This document shows positions 1 through 13,541 of a stretch of DNA of 64,000 nt, piece after piece (position 1 is the first letter of the stretch; every line of letters starts with the position of its first letter). A model generated the notes under the pieces. That model had not been told where the DNA came from, ran no database searches, and saw only the letters and a program-made list of their open reading frames with translations. The DNA is from Synchiropus splendidus (lineage: Eukaryota > Chordata > Actinopteri > Syngnathiformes > Callionymidae), in assembly GCF_027744825.2 (NCBI RefSeq), contig NC_071347.1, positions 18,230,001 to 18,294,000 on the forward strand, written 5' to 3'. Both the position numbers and the translations under genes were made by a program.

Positions 1-1534
1 CACGATTTATTAAAAATACTAGAAAGCCAGTTATAACAAAAATGATAAATCACGTAATGACATCTGCATTACACAATAACAGGCCTCCAAATGAGCTTCT
101 GTTTCTTAAGATTCCGCTGCGTTTCAGCCAACTCTTCTCTCAGTTAGCAGGAGCAATAACCTCCAGAACTGGAGCCAGTTCAGTGTCAGTTGGCACCTGA
201 CATTCTTCTGGAAGGTACACAAGCAGCCACACACCATTAATATTTCATTCCTTGAGCTCAAGACTTCAAAGATTCTGATGCAAATAAGAGGCCAGTTTAA
301 GTTTAAATCCTGCTGAGACTGTTCTCAGTAAAGAGTTGTTAATGTCCTGCAGTATCAAAAACATGGACCACTCATTGGTAATGTTTGCCCGTTGGTGCTC
401 TCACATCGCTGCAACACATGTCAGAAAACAGCGCACGCTGGAGGGAGAGCACAGAGCTCTTTGACCAGGAGATAATGGCTACACATGGTAGCTCGAGCCC
501 ACTCTTAATACAGACGAATGACAGGGTGTGAGTGCATACGTAGGTAGGTATATGTTGTTGTTTTTGTTTTTCAGGAGAGAGAGTGAGAGAAAAAACAACA
601 AGGTAGTACATCACAAAGGAAAAAATGAAGAAAACACAAGAATGACTTGTGAAAATAACCTCCCTGAAAAGACCCTTCAGAGAGTCCACATTGTTTAATT
701 CGTTTGAGTGACGCATGTTGGTCCTTAATGCGTGACACACACTCCCGAGTGACTCTTAAAATAAGTGACTCTCTTCTGCGCCAAACAGCACAGAGGAAAT
801 GCATTCTATAAAAACGGCAACCTTTGGAGTGGACTCCATGTTATTGCCACTTCAGCCACAATCACTGTTGTCATTTTTAGCAGGGTTTGGAGTGGACTAC
901 GGAGGAGCTCAGCACAAAGTGTGGCCCTCGCTGCTGAGCTGCCTGCTGGGCTCCAGATCTCTGATGGCATGGACAATTGGCATGCCTTCCACTTGACTGA
1001 GAAAGATTTCCGTTACCAGCAAGAGCAGTTGGCGACACGTAAATAAGTGGTAACAGCGAACCCAGATTTGGCAAAACAAACAAAAGAAAGGGTAGAAACG
1101 TTAGTTGGACGCCACTTTCGTGTGACGCCTTTAGCCATTTAATGTTCTGCCCACTCATGAAATTGCCTCTCACCTTTCCCCGTTTCCATTAGAGCACCTA
1201 CATGTATATCCCCAGCCTCGCCACCACGCCATGCGCTAGGTTACAGGCACAGTTTCCAGCGACATCCGCCACGCACCTCATTTTACCCATCATTTGAAAT
1301 GTCATTGATCGCTTCTTAAGTTTCCTAACTTTTTTGTTTTTTTCCCTCGGTTTTTTTCTGCTACATCAGACGTTCAAATTTTCGTTCTGCTGTTTTAGAC
1401 GTTCATAATTCTTGTGGACAGTGGATCCAACTTGTCACCAACCCTAACCCGTACCTGGTCTGGTGTAAGTACCAAATCAGTCCGTGTCCCGTCGCGGGAT
1501 GATGACATCACATCAGGCACCTACGATCGGGTTT
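1..1534. other. Non-coding stretch, nothing recognised
   Basis: Short open frames up to 122 codons occur on both strands, but none has recognisable motifs, splice context or composition bias. No RNA gene or repeat was recognised. Confidence 0.6.
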
Positions 1535-1920
1535 TCATGAGCCACAGAAACTTGAAATGAAGGATTTTCGACCACATTTATATCTGCAAAAGTCAATGTT
1601 TGTCATCAGATTATTTGCAAAGTATCTGTCTGTTCCACTTCCTGGTCTGCCAAACAACGCACCGTGATTGGCTGGCATGTATGGGTTATTGCTTTCCTTT
1701 GATATTACACCAAAACCAGAATCAAAGGTACTTTTATTCATTTACCAGTGAAAATGTGAATCACTGAAGGAGTTTTTATTCTGACAGAATCAGTCCTACC
1801 AAACAATAACACGTACATGTCAGCCAATCACGACACGTTGTTCGTCAAACCAGGAAGTGGAACAGACTAGCATGTGGTAGAAAGTTACATCCTTCATTTC
1901 AAGTTTGTCTGGCTCAGTGA
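1535..1920. repeat. Imperfect palindromic element (MITE-like)
   Basis: The two halves are inverted copies. The outer arms pair GAGCCACAGAAACTTGAAAT (about 1540) with ATTTCAAGTTTGTCTGGCTC (near 1897-1916). The inner arms pair CTGTTCCACTTCCTGG (about 1630) with CCAGGAAGTGGAACAG (about 1850). The left half carries about 45 extra bases. The core words CTTCCTGG, CATGTCAGCC and CCAGGAAGT recur at about 50580-50645, so this is probably a family of folded non-autonomous elements. No coding capacity is seen. Confidence 0.6.
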
Positions 1921-4900
1921 AAAGTTTTTAAAAACCCTGTGACAAGTAGGTCACATGCCTCCAGCAGACTGAACTCACTCGTAGAGTCCAGTACAAACCG
2001 ATTCTCCATGATCCCGGCTTAAAACTTTTTGAGATATTTTGCAAACACAGACAAATAAGCGCGTTGCTAGACGTGAAAATAGACTTTCATATGTGTTATA
2101 TTCGCACATAGACACAGCTGACGACGCAAAAAGGAGCCCAGAAAATTAAAAATCTGCAACAGCCTATACAGTCTTATAGGATCGTACAGTGGCTGCTGGA
2201 GATATTTCCAATCCATACAGCTGAAATCGACTTTGAAGTTCCCCCTTCACTACTGCAGCCTGAAGACATAACCAGCCTGAAGCTTTATTAAGTTGCATAA
2301 TTGAAAAATCCTCTCATATTCTCCCGAAGAACGAGGATTACGAAGGAAGTTCATGAATATTAATGTACTGTAAGGACCTGCTTTGTGAGGAGGAATGGCT
2401 TTCACGTGACTAGTTTCCTGTTCACTATCATTCGACGCCAGCGCTCCATGTTGGTGAGACGGCAGCTCCCACGTGACGCCGTTTAATTCGGATCGATCTG
2501 CGTTCTGTTTACTCTGAGGCCCGAAGAGACGTATAGCTGGCCTCATGCTATGAGACAAACCCACGCACATCTGATGGTACAGGACTCTCCGTCGGATCAA
2601 AGTAGGTCAAGGATGACTCATTTCAATATGCGTTTTGTTTTCATTTGCGATAAATCATTCTGAATTTATGTGTGTGGATGCAGAACTTAAAGAAAGCGAA
2701 TGAGACATACTGTCCTTGTGACGGCTGGCTGCTCAACAGAAAGCCACTACTGTCCTATTCACTCATCCCGAATTCCAAGAGAATTTCAGTCAAAATCACT
2801 TCCCAAATACAGAATTTACAAATGAAAACGGTCAACAAAATTAAAATGAGACACCTGACTGACCTCTTCACATGAAATAAAAAAGTTCAAACCCTTTCCA
2901 AGACATTTAAAAGAGTCGCGAAGGTTGTTGTCATCCAAACTCTGGGAGAGAGGAGGTGTGGAGGCAGTCACACCAGATAAGGGCACAACAACCTTTAAAG
3001 AGCAGACGAAGATTCCCAGACGTCCAAAGAAGAACACTTTTGTTTCCTGTCACTCAACCTGTGCTAAATTTTAGGAGGAAAAATAAGATAGTAAGTGTTT
3101 GAAATACATCCCTTTTTTAAAAGTGGAGCTGCAGGACTGGAATACTTCAGTCTACTGGTCGTCTTGATGAGATACTACAGTACTTGATGTGATAAACTGT
3201 AAACCCCTGCGACACAGTTAGGATGGCAAAAGGATGTTGTCAGTGAAGGTGAAGGATCTGATGCCCTCTGAGCTAAATTCATTACAATTCCAGGAAGTGG
3301 TTTGTCAATGAGCCGAGCTGCGCATCCAAAAGGGGCGTAAACACTTCCTGATCATATACATTTGTAATTTCATTTATGTATTTGGTTCCTATTGTGTAAC
3401 TGCTGCAGCAGTTTCAACTGAGCACTATGTTTCCAGTTGGTCATCATAAACTATGGAATGATGTCCAGGAACCATATTTCTGGCCAGTTGTTCAAATTCC
3501 TGAAGTTTGGTATTTGAAACACCTTTTCTAAGAGGAGTATTCCGTCACATCTTCGATGTAATTGTGTTTTAGGAATAGTTCTTAGTGGGGCAACAACTTT
3601 CGGCCAGTGTTGGTAAAATATTTTCTCAGCTTCTAGATATTCTCAAGGTGGAGCTGCTGGGTGTTTGATGACTTCTGGTACATTAACTTTCTGAAATTGA
3701 CAGTCTAAAAACGGCTGCTGCAACTCACTGTTGATGTCTGGGGGATAGTACATGCAGCACAGCAGAAATGCAGATAAAATACTGACAAGGTTGCTCACGC
3801 TGCACTGCTTTTATGGTAACGTCACTAAACAGAGATGTCGCAAAACTATTAACAAGATTTGTATTGAACATTTAAGCAAACAGCAACGCATATTTACATG
3901 CAAGTGCAGGTGAAATGAACTGAAAGGAAAACGGTGTAAAAACAGTGTCTTTTCTGGTCACGTGACCAGAAAACTTTTAAACGTTCTATCTACATTTCTG
4001 TGCGTATTTATACCTCAAACGGTGGATTGCAAAGAACGTGTTCTGCTGTGAATTGAAAAAATTAAATCAACCAGATGTCATCAGTTGTCGGTGAAAATGC
4101 CCGGTGGTGAAAATTTGGCAGCTGAGAAAATATGTTACAATACGGCTGAGGTTAGAACGTGCTCTGAGGTGACAGGTGTGAGCTCACATCGATGTCTAGT
4201 CTACATGAGTGTAGCTGATATTCGCTCCATTTGATGTAAGAATACATTGACCGAAAGCGTTATATTCGTCGTGTCTTATGAGAAATTGTAAAATGTTTGC
4301 AGCTGATCTGACCCAGAAACAAAATGGTGGGCATGGTACGCATTGAATGGAAGGGAATTGTGTTGAAACATCTCAATATACAGAGAGTTCCGGAGTTTGA
4401 GCTAAACAGTGCTTTCATATTTTTTTTACTTCATCAGACAAATATTTCCACAGGAAAGTTAGCGTGGGCAAATGAACCTTTGCTTTTTATTTAGTCTCGA
4501 CATGGATGATTCATGAGGTGTCAAGCCACACATACAGCGTTGTTTGTATCTGTTTTAGCATCCGTGGAAAAACAGCCTGCTTACGAAACACCCAGATTTT
4601 TGCCTGGGTTTCAAAGGTAATAACCGCTGCATGTGGTCATGCATTTAAAATGTGACCAATGCCACTTTGCATTTGTGATGCGGCCGCGACTGATTTGCAT
4701 GAGCTGGCTTTGAAAGAGAAACAAGGTCGGAATGACGCCGCTTATTTAGTGTATTGACAGGAGCTGCTTGCCGTGTCCATGCAGGATGTCCTTTGGGGTT
4801 TGAATACTAACATTGAATGAGGAAGTAGAGGGAGACAAACTAAACTGATGGAGTCAAACAATGTGAAGGGAAGAACTAGAACTGGAGCAATTTGGGCTAA

Positions 4901-5019
4901 AATAGCTAATGTTCAGGAAATGAATAGGATCACACACCTTGAATTCCAGAGCTACAATACAGGTTCTGTGCTGGTCGTGGAACTACAGACCAGCTCGATA
5001 CTCTCAGGTCCTGCCAGTC
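1921..5019. other. Non-coding stretch
   Basis: No gene recognised. A weak inverted pair, CCAGGAAGTG (about 3290) and CACTTCCTG (about 3340), resembles the arms of the element at 1535-1920. A short segment at 4660-4740, with TTTGCAT-type words, looks less degenerate than its surroundings. Confidence 0.5.
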
Positions 5020-5230
5020 CACATATGGTTTGTCGACTTGGAGAAGGCGAAGGAGTTGGAGGTGCTTCAGGAACATGGAGTGAGAGGCTCCCTACTGAGG
5101 GCCATTATGTTTCTGTATTCCCGGACCAGGAGTTGTGTCCAGCTTCCTGGATGCGAGTCTGATTTCCAGTGAGGGTTGGTCTCCACCAGGGTTACGCTTT
5201 GTTTCCAACCCTGTTCTTTGTTTCTTTGTT
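5020..5230 (+). pseudogene. LINE reverse transcriptase fragment, broken
   Basis: The translation from 5020 reads HIWFVDLEKA, then HGVRGSLLRAIMFLY. This matches the palm region of fish non-LTR retrotransposon reverse transcriptases (FVDLEKAFD type), with the catalytic-region Asp-containing continuation altered. After a stop at 5170 the similarity resumes in another frame as VGLHQGYALFPTLFF, equal to the family's VGLRQGCPLSPILF segment. The frameshift and stop show a dead copy. Similarity may extend back to about 4850, but I cannot support it firmly. Confidence 0.75.
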
Positions 5231-8200
5231 TGTTGACTGACAAGCTGAAGGTCCAATTTTTTGGTTGCCAGGGTGATCTACACGTACGTGACGCTCAGCT
5301 CGGCCCCGCTGGTTATGGTCTGCATTTTGTGTGTGTTGAAGCATTGACGTAAAGCTTATCTGTTCTGATCTAAAGTAACTTCCAGTCCTAAATTACATGT
5401 CCCGATAACGTGTCTGCTGCTGCTTCCATCCCCTTTTCCATGGGAGAATAATGATATTAAGAGCATCCTTCTTTGTGTGACGGTTTTGGGTAGTTGGCGC
5501 TGAGGGGCTTCTGGTACGTTCTGTCAAATGCACACATCACAACGTGAAGAAAGGGGCCCATGATTTAGCCTGTTGTCACCAAAGAGCTGCTGTTAAACAG
5601 TATTCAGAGGCGATTTTTCATTTCTCGACCAGTGGGCGCTGGATTTACGACCCTGGCTTTAAGGGCCTTTAGGAATAAATGTGCTCAGTCATTGCTCCAT
5701 TGTCCCTGTTAGGAATTTCACTGCTCTAAAAGTACTAGCGGCGACTCAAGGTCCTTGTCCCCGGTGTGACCTTCTGAGATCTGAGAAGGATGGAATGTCC
5801 CATCAGGATTTGAAGTGTGACGGTGCTGTAGGAGTCACTGTGACTGAATCGCTGGAAGCACCTTATCTACCACGTGACACATCATAGTATATAGAGCGAA
5901 AGGAGCTAACCCCAACCTTTCACATGATGCCGTCATGATATACCACAGAAAGCGGAAGAACTTCAGTTAAAAGCCAAAGGAGTCAACATGCTGGCTTTAG
6001 TGTCAACATAGGACGCAAAAGTCACTTGCAGATACAAGCCTTTCGACACCTCGAGAGTGAGGATGTGTTAGCGGCTTCTCCGAAGAGAGTGTGGACTCTC
6101 CATCACACATAACGTTGAGCCATCCAGGAAAGGCTCAGAGTAGAATCGCAGCTCCTTCTCATCTCAGAAGCCAGAAAGTAGAGAATGTTTTGGGAGAAGG
6201 GAAAGTCTGGGCATCTCTGCATTGACTACTTCCATGTTCCCAGACAAGCTTTTGATCCTGAAGCCATTCCTTACTGGGCTCATAGTCTTTAGAAAGTACC
6301 TTGTCTTGAGTCGGAGCTTTACCTTAAAACTCAGCCTCGCACTTCTGAACTGTGAGGTCAAGTCATTTAAATCCCTCCTTCAACATCTAATGTGTCACTA
6401 AGGAGGATGGACATGGGGGACAATAACCGGACCATGCAAGATACTGTACGTTCATTTTGACTATAGGGGATGGATGAAGTGTCTGTGGAACTCTCCCGCT
6501 AAAGTGCACTTAGATTTTCCATGTGAAAATCAGGGGCAGGCAGAGTCAAGGTCAAGCAAGATTCACTCTTGCTGAGAATTCTCAATCCAGAGTGTCATCC
6601 ACACATAATCCCAAAGAGTTCTCTAGGCTTTAAAAATGAAGCCATGCCAAGACCAATTGTGGGTAATCCAAATACGACGTGTTTACTGTACTCCTACTGT
6701 ACATCACCATCCGTTACGCCAGTTATATTTCCATCTTCCAATCCATCTGTTTCCTCTGGGTCCTTCTGTGTTTCCATATAAACCTCATCGCTGCCTATCA
6801 ACTGCACATGTTGTCACAGATGGTCCAGATTCTCCACCCAATCCCCCTGAATGTCTTCATTCCCAGTCTGTGGCCACGTTTAATCTGATAATACCTTTCA
6901 ATCTCTGCAGGCAATGTGCTTTGATATCTAATCTCATAATCGCAAAACTGTGGAATTAAGTGCACTTATGTAAATTCATATATTTAGGCAAAAAAAAAAG
7001 CATTATTTTTACGCTTGCTGTTACGGTTTTAAGGCACATTGACTTTAGGTGCCAAGACGGGGGTTGCAATATGTACTTTGGCGCTGAAGGTGGTGACCCA
7101 AAGTAGCATAAGTAGCTAGTTAGCAAGCGACGCTTATTGACACAGACTTTCACAACCGTACTTTCAGTATTGTCCGAGAAGCCTTAAGTGAGGAGGAAAA
7201 CGACCAAAATGTGTGACAAAAATATGCTTCACCTCCTGATCCACTGGCACTGTGGTCAGATTTGGCCAAGACTAGATTCCCTCTCAGTCTAAACTTCTCG
7301 ATCATGTCCATCTTTAATTCATTTTATTTTGTGGGAATATTTTTTGCTTTCTGATGAGGAACAACTTCTAAAAAACCTAAAATCGAACACTTCAGACCCA
7401 TTTATGCTCAACATTACGTGTATATTTGGATACAAACGGAGCCTTCTGTCCCTGTTCTGCCTTCACGTTGTCTGTATTTGTGCACGTTTCCACTAAGCTT
7501 ATGGGTACGGACTAAACGGAGCAGTACCACTGGAAACCGTGGGGGGCAGTGTTCCTGTAACTATCCGATTCATAGCTCCAAATGTGACATGAAGAAGAAT
7601 TCCCTTCCCTCCAGTCGTGATATTTTAACAGCCTCACCAACCAACGCTGCCTCTGTTTCGTCTTTTGTACAAGACATACATTATCAATACTTCTTCCACA
7701 GTCGCCATGTTTGTTTTGGAGTTTGTTGTTGTCATAAACTTTCCTCACTTGAACATCATGCGTCAACAAGCTGCTGGGGGCGTGACTTCTCAGCTAAACC
7801 AGACTACGCCCTGCACTGTGAAAAAGAGCTTTTTACTCAGAATAGTCCATTAAAAAATAAAAAAGTCACAACAAAATGTTGTCTGTTGTCAAGGGGCAGC
7901 GTTTCTTCTCCACAGCATTTCAGCGAGGTTAATACTCTGCCTCAAGTGAGATTGTTCAGGGAACAGACTCTCACTCTATTTCCTACTATTCAGTGAAAGC
8001 AGAAACCCATGAGCTTTACGTTCTACACAAACACATGAGCCATAATTGTTTGTGAGAGCACTCAGTTATCCGGGTCATCATTGCCATAACTGAAATGCAG
8101 ACAAGTGGCGCCTTTTCATAAAGCATCCAACTGTATAAACAACTCGGTGGATGTATGTATGTATGGAGCGTTTCGTGTCGTTTCCGGTCGTCTGATCGAG

Positions 8201-9397
8201 TCCTCCAGGAAACTGTTAAAAGCATATTTGCTCATAATGCCACAGCAACCTTTGTATACTGACCCATTCACAAAGAAACACAGGATCAGTCGGCACCAAC
8301 AGCCACAGCGTGACCTCTGGATTTGACTTCACGGTGGAGCCTCCCTAACCTTGGAGTACTTCAGGGGTTGTTTTGGCTCGTATATTGTTTATGACTCACC
8401 CACTTTCTGTTGCCATTTATATCTTGTAATTCCGCTTTCCAGAAGTCCATGAGAACCCAGATGGCTCACTCTTCCCTAAAACCCAAGCAGTTTTCTTGAA
8501 TGGTTTCAGCCATGTGATCTTATCTTTTGCTATATAATCCCTGAGCCTGTCAGTCAGCGGCGAACCTTCCTCTGTCATGCTGTGCACAGGCTACTGATGT
8601 CCCCCCCGTGGCTTCAGACACGCACGGCAATTCAACTCCAGTCAATATTCTCTCACGGCCGCCAGCATCACGTTTAGTTTTTAAGAATCCTCGTCAGGCG
8701 CCGGCGGGTTAAGCTGAATGTGTGTTTGCATTTTTAGCTGTTAGCCGTTCCATCATCAATTCTGCAGAATAGAGATCAATTTGACATTTGAGAAAAGGCA
8801 TTCAAGTGTCTCTCCGTCTGGCTGCCTCGGACCGGAGAGCCTGCCGCGTTTCCCTGCCGCGGATGGTTTCAAGCGATCACCCTGCGAGCATGTTTCTTAG
8901 CTGAGGAGAAATCCAGATTCATCCGTCTGTCAGTGCTGTCCTTCAAACCATCTCTCCGTCTTTCTCCCCCTGACGCTCTTCAGTCCTCCTCCTTTTCCTA
9001 CTCCACTTCTCACCATCTGTCTTTCCCTGCTGTCATCGATCCATCAACTGTCCATCCATCCCAATGATCTAAACATTTTATCAACAAGTGCATCCATCCC
9101 CCAGTTAAATTAAACCGTCTGTCCTTTATTAACCAATTCTGCTGTCTGGGCAAAGCATTCTCACTTTGAAGGCGTCATATAGCAACTATTTTCAAACATA
9201 CTTTTGCAGCCTGTTGTCACCTACAGCGAGTCAGGCTCCCACATTGCCTTTAGGTGACTTGATGGAGTAGAACGCTTCTGATCCTTTGGGGGTGACGATA
9301 GGAAGCTTTCGGCACGTCTTCCAACCCATCCTCACTTGGGAAAGTTGACTTTTGCGTCCTACACTGGCGATATTTACCTGCTTTACTCCCCGTATAG
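5231..9397. other. Non-coding stretch
   Basis: No gene recognised. A segment at about 5868-5935 (GTGACACATCATAG, then AGAGCGAAAGGA) resembles one at about 10040-10110, so the two are probably copies of one interspersed repeat. A 192-codon open frame at 7418-7996 has no recognisable domain and is treated as chance. Confidence 0.5.
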
Positions 9398-9660
9398 CAG
9401 GGGTGGCCAACCAGTCAGAGGCTAAGAGCCACGTTGTTTTACTGTGATGCTGAAAACAGCCACATCCTACAAATATATAAGGCTGTAAGGCTCACCTCAC
9501 ACAGCTGGTCACGTGACTTAGCGGCAGTATAGCGGTTAAAGCACCTCCCTGTGTGTCACAAGGTTGCTGGTTCACATCCGGCGTATGCCTCTTGTGCATG
9601 TATTTTTGAAATTCATACATTTTACCGTGATCCTCCTCCAAATATCAAGCGGCGTAGATA
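9398..9660 (+). mobile_element. hAT-like terminus plus tRNA-like (SINE-like) segment
   Basis: At 9398 the sequence CAGGGGTGGCCAACC matches the terminal inverted repeat type of hAT/Charlie elements. No matching opposite end was found. About 120 bp later, 9520-9582 resembles a decayed tRNA: an A-box-like TAGCGGTTAAAGCACC and a B-box-like GGTTCACATCC spaced as in a pol III promoter. It cannot fold as an intact tRNA as far as I can judge, so it is a tRNA-derived SINE relic or tRNA pseudogene. Confidence 0.45.
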
Positions 9661-11023
9661 GAAATGTGTGCGTCAGTTATTTCACTTATAAATATTTTTT
9701 ACGAGGCTCATGCCACCAATAAAGTCGGTCTGTGTTGGTGTTGGTTAGTGACGCTGCAGACACAGAAGCTACAGAAGCTCTCTTCACTGAATGAGTCAGA
9801 TGTGATTTATAACCACTTGGCTCTCTTCCTTAGTGACAGTACCGAAAGTCACCATGGTAAAATGCACAGCTGTCTAACAGGCTTTTAATAGCTGCAGACA
9901 CGCCGTTACGTGTAGTATGAATGGAGCGCCATCCCATATATATAGATATATCTATATATATCTATATATATATATTGCTAGATATATAGCACCTTATTCA
10001 ACTCTGTGCAAAAGCACATTTGTGGTGCTACATATACCAAGTGACACCATTGAATATACAGAGCGAAAGACGATGGCTTAACCTAAGCCCCAACTTCTGC
10101 CTTTCTTTTACGTGACAGGCCGCCCACGGCGCCAGCACGTGCTCTGGATCAGACCCTTAATCCACCAATTATTTCTGCATCATTCATCATTCATTGACCG
10201 CTCCATCCATCTCCTTATTATTTCAACTATCATCCGTGCCTCCGGCCATCGTGTGATCCATCCACATCCATAATAAAAGAGCTCAGTCCATTCACTTTCT
10301 CCTTCATCCATCCATCCTTCAACTCATCCCTCGCTCTTTCACTGTTTCGTGAAACATGACTAACAGGCTTTTGATAAAACAATCTCAGTCCACAGTGAAA
10401 TCTTCTCTCACAATTCTCTCCGGAGGAACCTTTCTATGCTTTCGGTGTGCTACATATATTTGCTCAAAGATGAAAGGTGACTTCAAGAATCATTCAAATA
10501 TCAATATTAAAAAATCAGCTCATCGTAACAGGTCAGCAGATTTGTTTAACACAGTTGCATCGTGTGAAAGGCAAAGGGAACGTGTCATCTGACCACACGA
10601 AGATGTAATGCACGTCAGGACGCATCATGGCCGAAACCTAAGGGAGTGTGTTCTGTGGTCAGCAGCTGAGGCACAAGTCACAATGATGTCCCACCGAAGA
10701 CGGCACTAAATCTGCTTTACAAGGTGGTCAGTTTTAGCCATCAACCAAAGGCCCTCTGAAGCTGGTGTCATCATGTATCCAGCCACTTCATTTCTACACA
10801 AGTCAAGCTCAGACAAATGAGCGAGTCTTCCTCCTGAGTGGGACAGAAGTTGAACAGAACAGTGGAACAGAAGAATCCACACAGTGGAGATGAAGAGTTT
10901 GCTATCTCAGACCACATCACCGCCTTATAAATAAATAATGCCTGGCACGAGGCGGAAAAGCTGGAAGAACACAGTGGCCGTACGAAGATGAGAGAAAGAC
11001 AACAGGCAATTTATATAACTATA

Positions 11024-11073
<50 letters not shown>

Positions 11074-13203
11074 GGGTTTTTTTCTTACTCGCTGTGCTTT
11101 TTCCCACTTGAAAAGTCTTTTTATTTCTGATAACTCAGCATAAAAAAAAAACAATTCTGTCAAACCAGAAATCTGACGGAAAGAAAGAGGCTTTATGTCC
11201 ACCTGCCTCGGTCTAATATCAGTGCTGAGAAGAAGCTTTGGGTCAACAGAAAGAAGATGGAGTCCCTGCATCCGGAAATCTCTCAAGGAAGCCGTCTGAA
11301 CACATTCAGTGCTCAAAGTATTTCACTGCGCTTTCATGGGGTCTAAATGTAGTCACTTTTGTTGGTGGGAACAGAGGCAGTGGAGTCTAGGAATCAGGGA
11401 TGTGCTCGAGGCAAAGAGTAAGAATAGCAAACAGGGAGAAACTTGCATTCAGAAGAGCGATAATGGGCTCTCAGGATGAGCACGTCACTCTGCCTCAATA
11501 GATGAAGAAGAGTTGTTCCTCAATAGGAGCTTTTGGGCATAATGGCCGCGTCACGCTGGGTGGATATTTTCAAACGTTCCCAGAGCGCTAACGTCACTTC
11601 CATTGTGAAAATGGTGTACTGTAATTCTCACCTCAGAGTCCAGTCCAGCAGGTGGGCTATCGTCTCATTGCAGATGCATTCTATACAGTGGAATTAAACA
11701 GGAAGTCATGCTGCAACTGACTCATAGATGCAGGACAGTTTTGCTTTTTATATTCTTATGAGTCACTCTCTTGCTTTACCGGTAACTGGAAGAGAGCGAT
11801 CGTGTCACACCGAATTGTGTCCGACATTAAGTTTGTTTTCCACAAATTACAAAACACTGTGCGGTTTAGTGTTTTTTGGTGTAATACATTAATTAAAAAA
11901 AAGTATGTTGATCTGTTGGCACATGTTCAAAAAATGGTGTGGTCACGGAGCCACAGTTCAGCCTGAAGCAAGTACAATTTAGGTTGAACAAGTGAAAATT
12001 GCTACCCCCCCCTTCAACTTGAATCTGAAGCCGGGTCCACCGGCAGCACGGCTGCATTGAAGCGGACCTCTTTCACAACCCTTGAATAACTGGAATTGCC
12101 ACTGCCACATTGAAGTTCTTTTATTGGTTAGATGGAGTGGCATTTTTTCCCTACTTTTTCAAATTGTCCTGAACGCAGCACGGTTTCTTAGTCCTGGATC
12201 CAGAGGTGAATGAAATAAAGCCTTCTGTCCTCTTATTATTTAATTTCACTGAGATCTGTTCATAACCCTTGAGTTATATTGGGTGACAGACAGACAGACG
12301 AAAACATAACCTCCCTGCTGGAAAATTAAAAAAAAAAAAAAAAAAGCAGACGCTGAGACAATGATGGGAGCAGCAACAATAAGACGCCATAATCCCTCAA
12401 AAATGAGAGCAATTCTCTTTCATATGGAGAGGATGAGAGTATTATATAGTTAGGATTCATGCTGTATGAAGCTTGATCTGAAATCACTTTGCACATGCTA
12501 TGTTGAATAAGCAGAGAGTCAGAAGTGCGGTGAGATGGAAAAGCAAGAAGAAGTGGAGTTGGAGAGCGACCTGAGTCTGGCATTTTAGTTTCATAATCGT
12601 TGGACATCTTTTGTGAGTTGGAAACAGTTTGACTTGTTGATGGGCTGCAGTTATCAAGCACTCGGGCAAATCTAATGTCAGGCGTTCCTTCATCTGCAGC
12701 GGCAACAGAAGACGTGAGGGGAAAAAACAAAAAAATAAAAGAGTAAATTTGTCACGTAAATGTTCCCACTCGCCACACACGTCTTTGAAGGCAGCACAAC
12801 AGTGTGCTTCACACAGATAGTCAACATCAAATGTGTCCACAGCTAAATGGAAAAACAATTTATGCGCCAATAAATCAATTGTTTGTTCGTCCCTTTGGCT
12901 CCTCGGTTGGAAATGGCGTTTAAAAACGTTTCCCGTATTGATCCCAGTCTGTTGCGCTACCATGTGACCAGCTCTGCTGATCTTTTCTTCTGCCTCCTGA
13001 ATGTGTTTTACAGGATGATGCTACTGCCACCCGCTGTCCAGTTTGTGAACGGTGATCCTCGGCAAGGTTGGCGTGCAAGGGCTTGTTCCGAAAGGTAGCA
13101 AATATTCTCCGCAAGAACTCACAGTAACAGATGAAAAAAGAATCTCAGATTCGTACGTAACGTCATTCAGCATTTGGTAGGTCTTTATTTAGACCATGCA
13201 ATA
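9661..13203. other. Non-coding stretch with simple repeats
   Basis: Contains a palindromic TA-rich patch (9937-9975), CATTCATC/CATCCATC-rich DNA (10170-10330), an (AT)n tract (11029-11069) and an A-run (12328-12345). No gene recognised. Confidence 0.6.
11029..11069. repeat. (AT)n microsatellite
   Basis: About 20 pure AT units, preceded by two TATAACT units. Confidence 0.95.
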
Positions 13204-13541
13204 GTGTTGTAGTCAAGACCACAGCAACTGAGACCATGCAGTATCGAGACTGGCGATATATATATAAGGAGTGTGTGGTGTTTGGGTGTCGTCCTGGTTA
13301 GTTGCAACAAAAACCAGCACCCACTGAAGCCCTTTTGTGGATCACTTTAGGACACTAGATATATAAACTCAGAATTATCCTTGTACTTTTAACTTTATGA
13401 CAGTTTTCTCTGCCAGTATTGATCGATCTTGAATAGAAATCCTGTGTCTACCCAGTCTTCCAAGACCGAGTTAAAATGCATTCAAGAGCGAGACCCTAAA
13501 AAAGTGGCCTTGATACCGGTCAATCTCGGGTACTACAACAC
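13204..13541. mobile_element. Non-autonomous element with GTGTTGTAGT ends
   Basis: It begins GTGTTGTAGTCAAGACC at 13204 and ends TCTCGGGTACTACAACAC at about 13541, so the outer GTGTTGTAGT is inverted at the two ends. The interior has AGACC/GAGACC words typical of this fish repeat type and no coding frame. A related piece lies at about 31745-31860. Confidence 0.6.

Noticed and set aside
6549..6557. TCAAGGTCA, an SF-1-type binding word upstream of gnrhr
   Set aside because: It lies about 11 kb from the promoter and a 9-bp word occurs by chance; no supporting cluster.
7418..7996. 192-codon plus-strand frame
   Set aside because: No domain or homologue recognised, and no gene-like context; probably chance.
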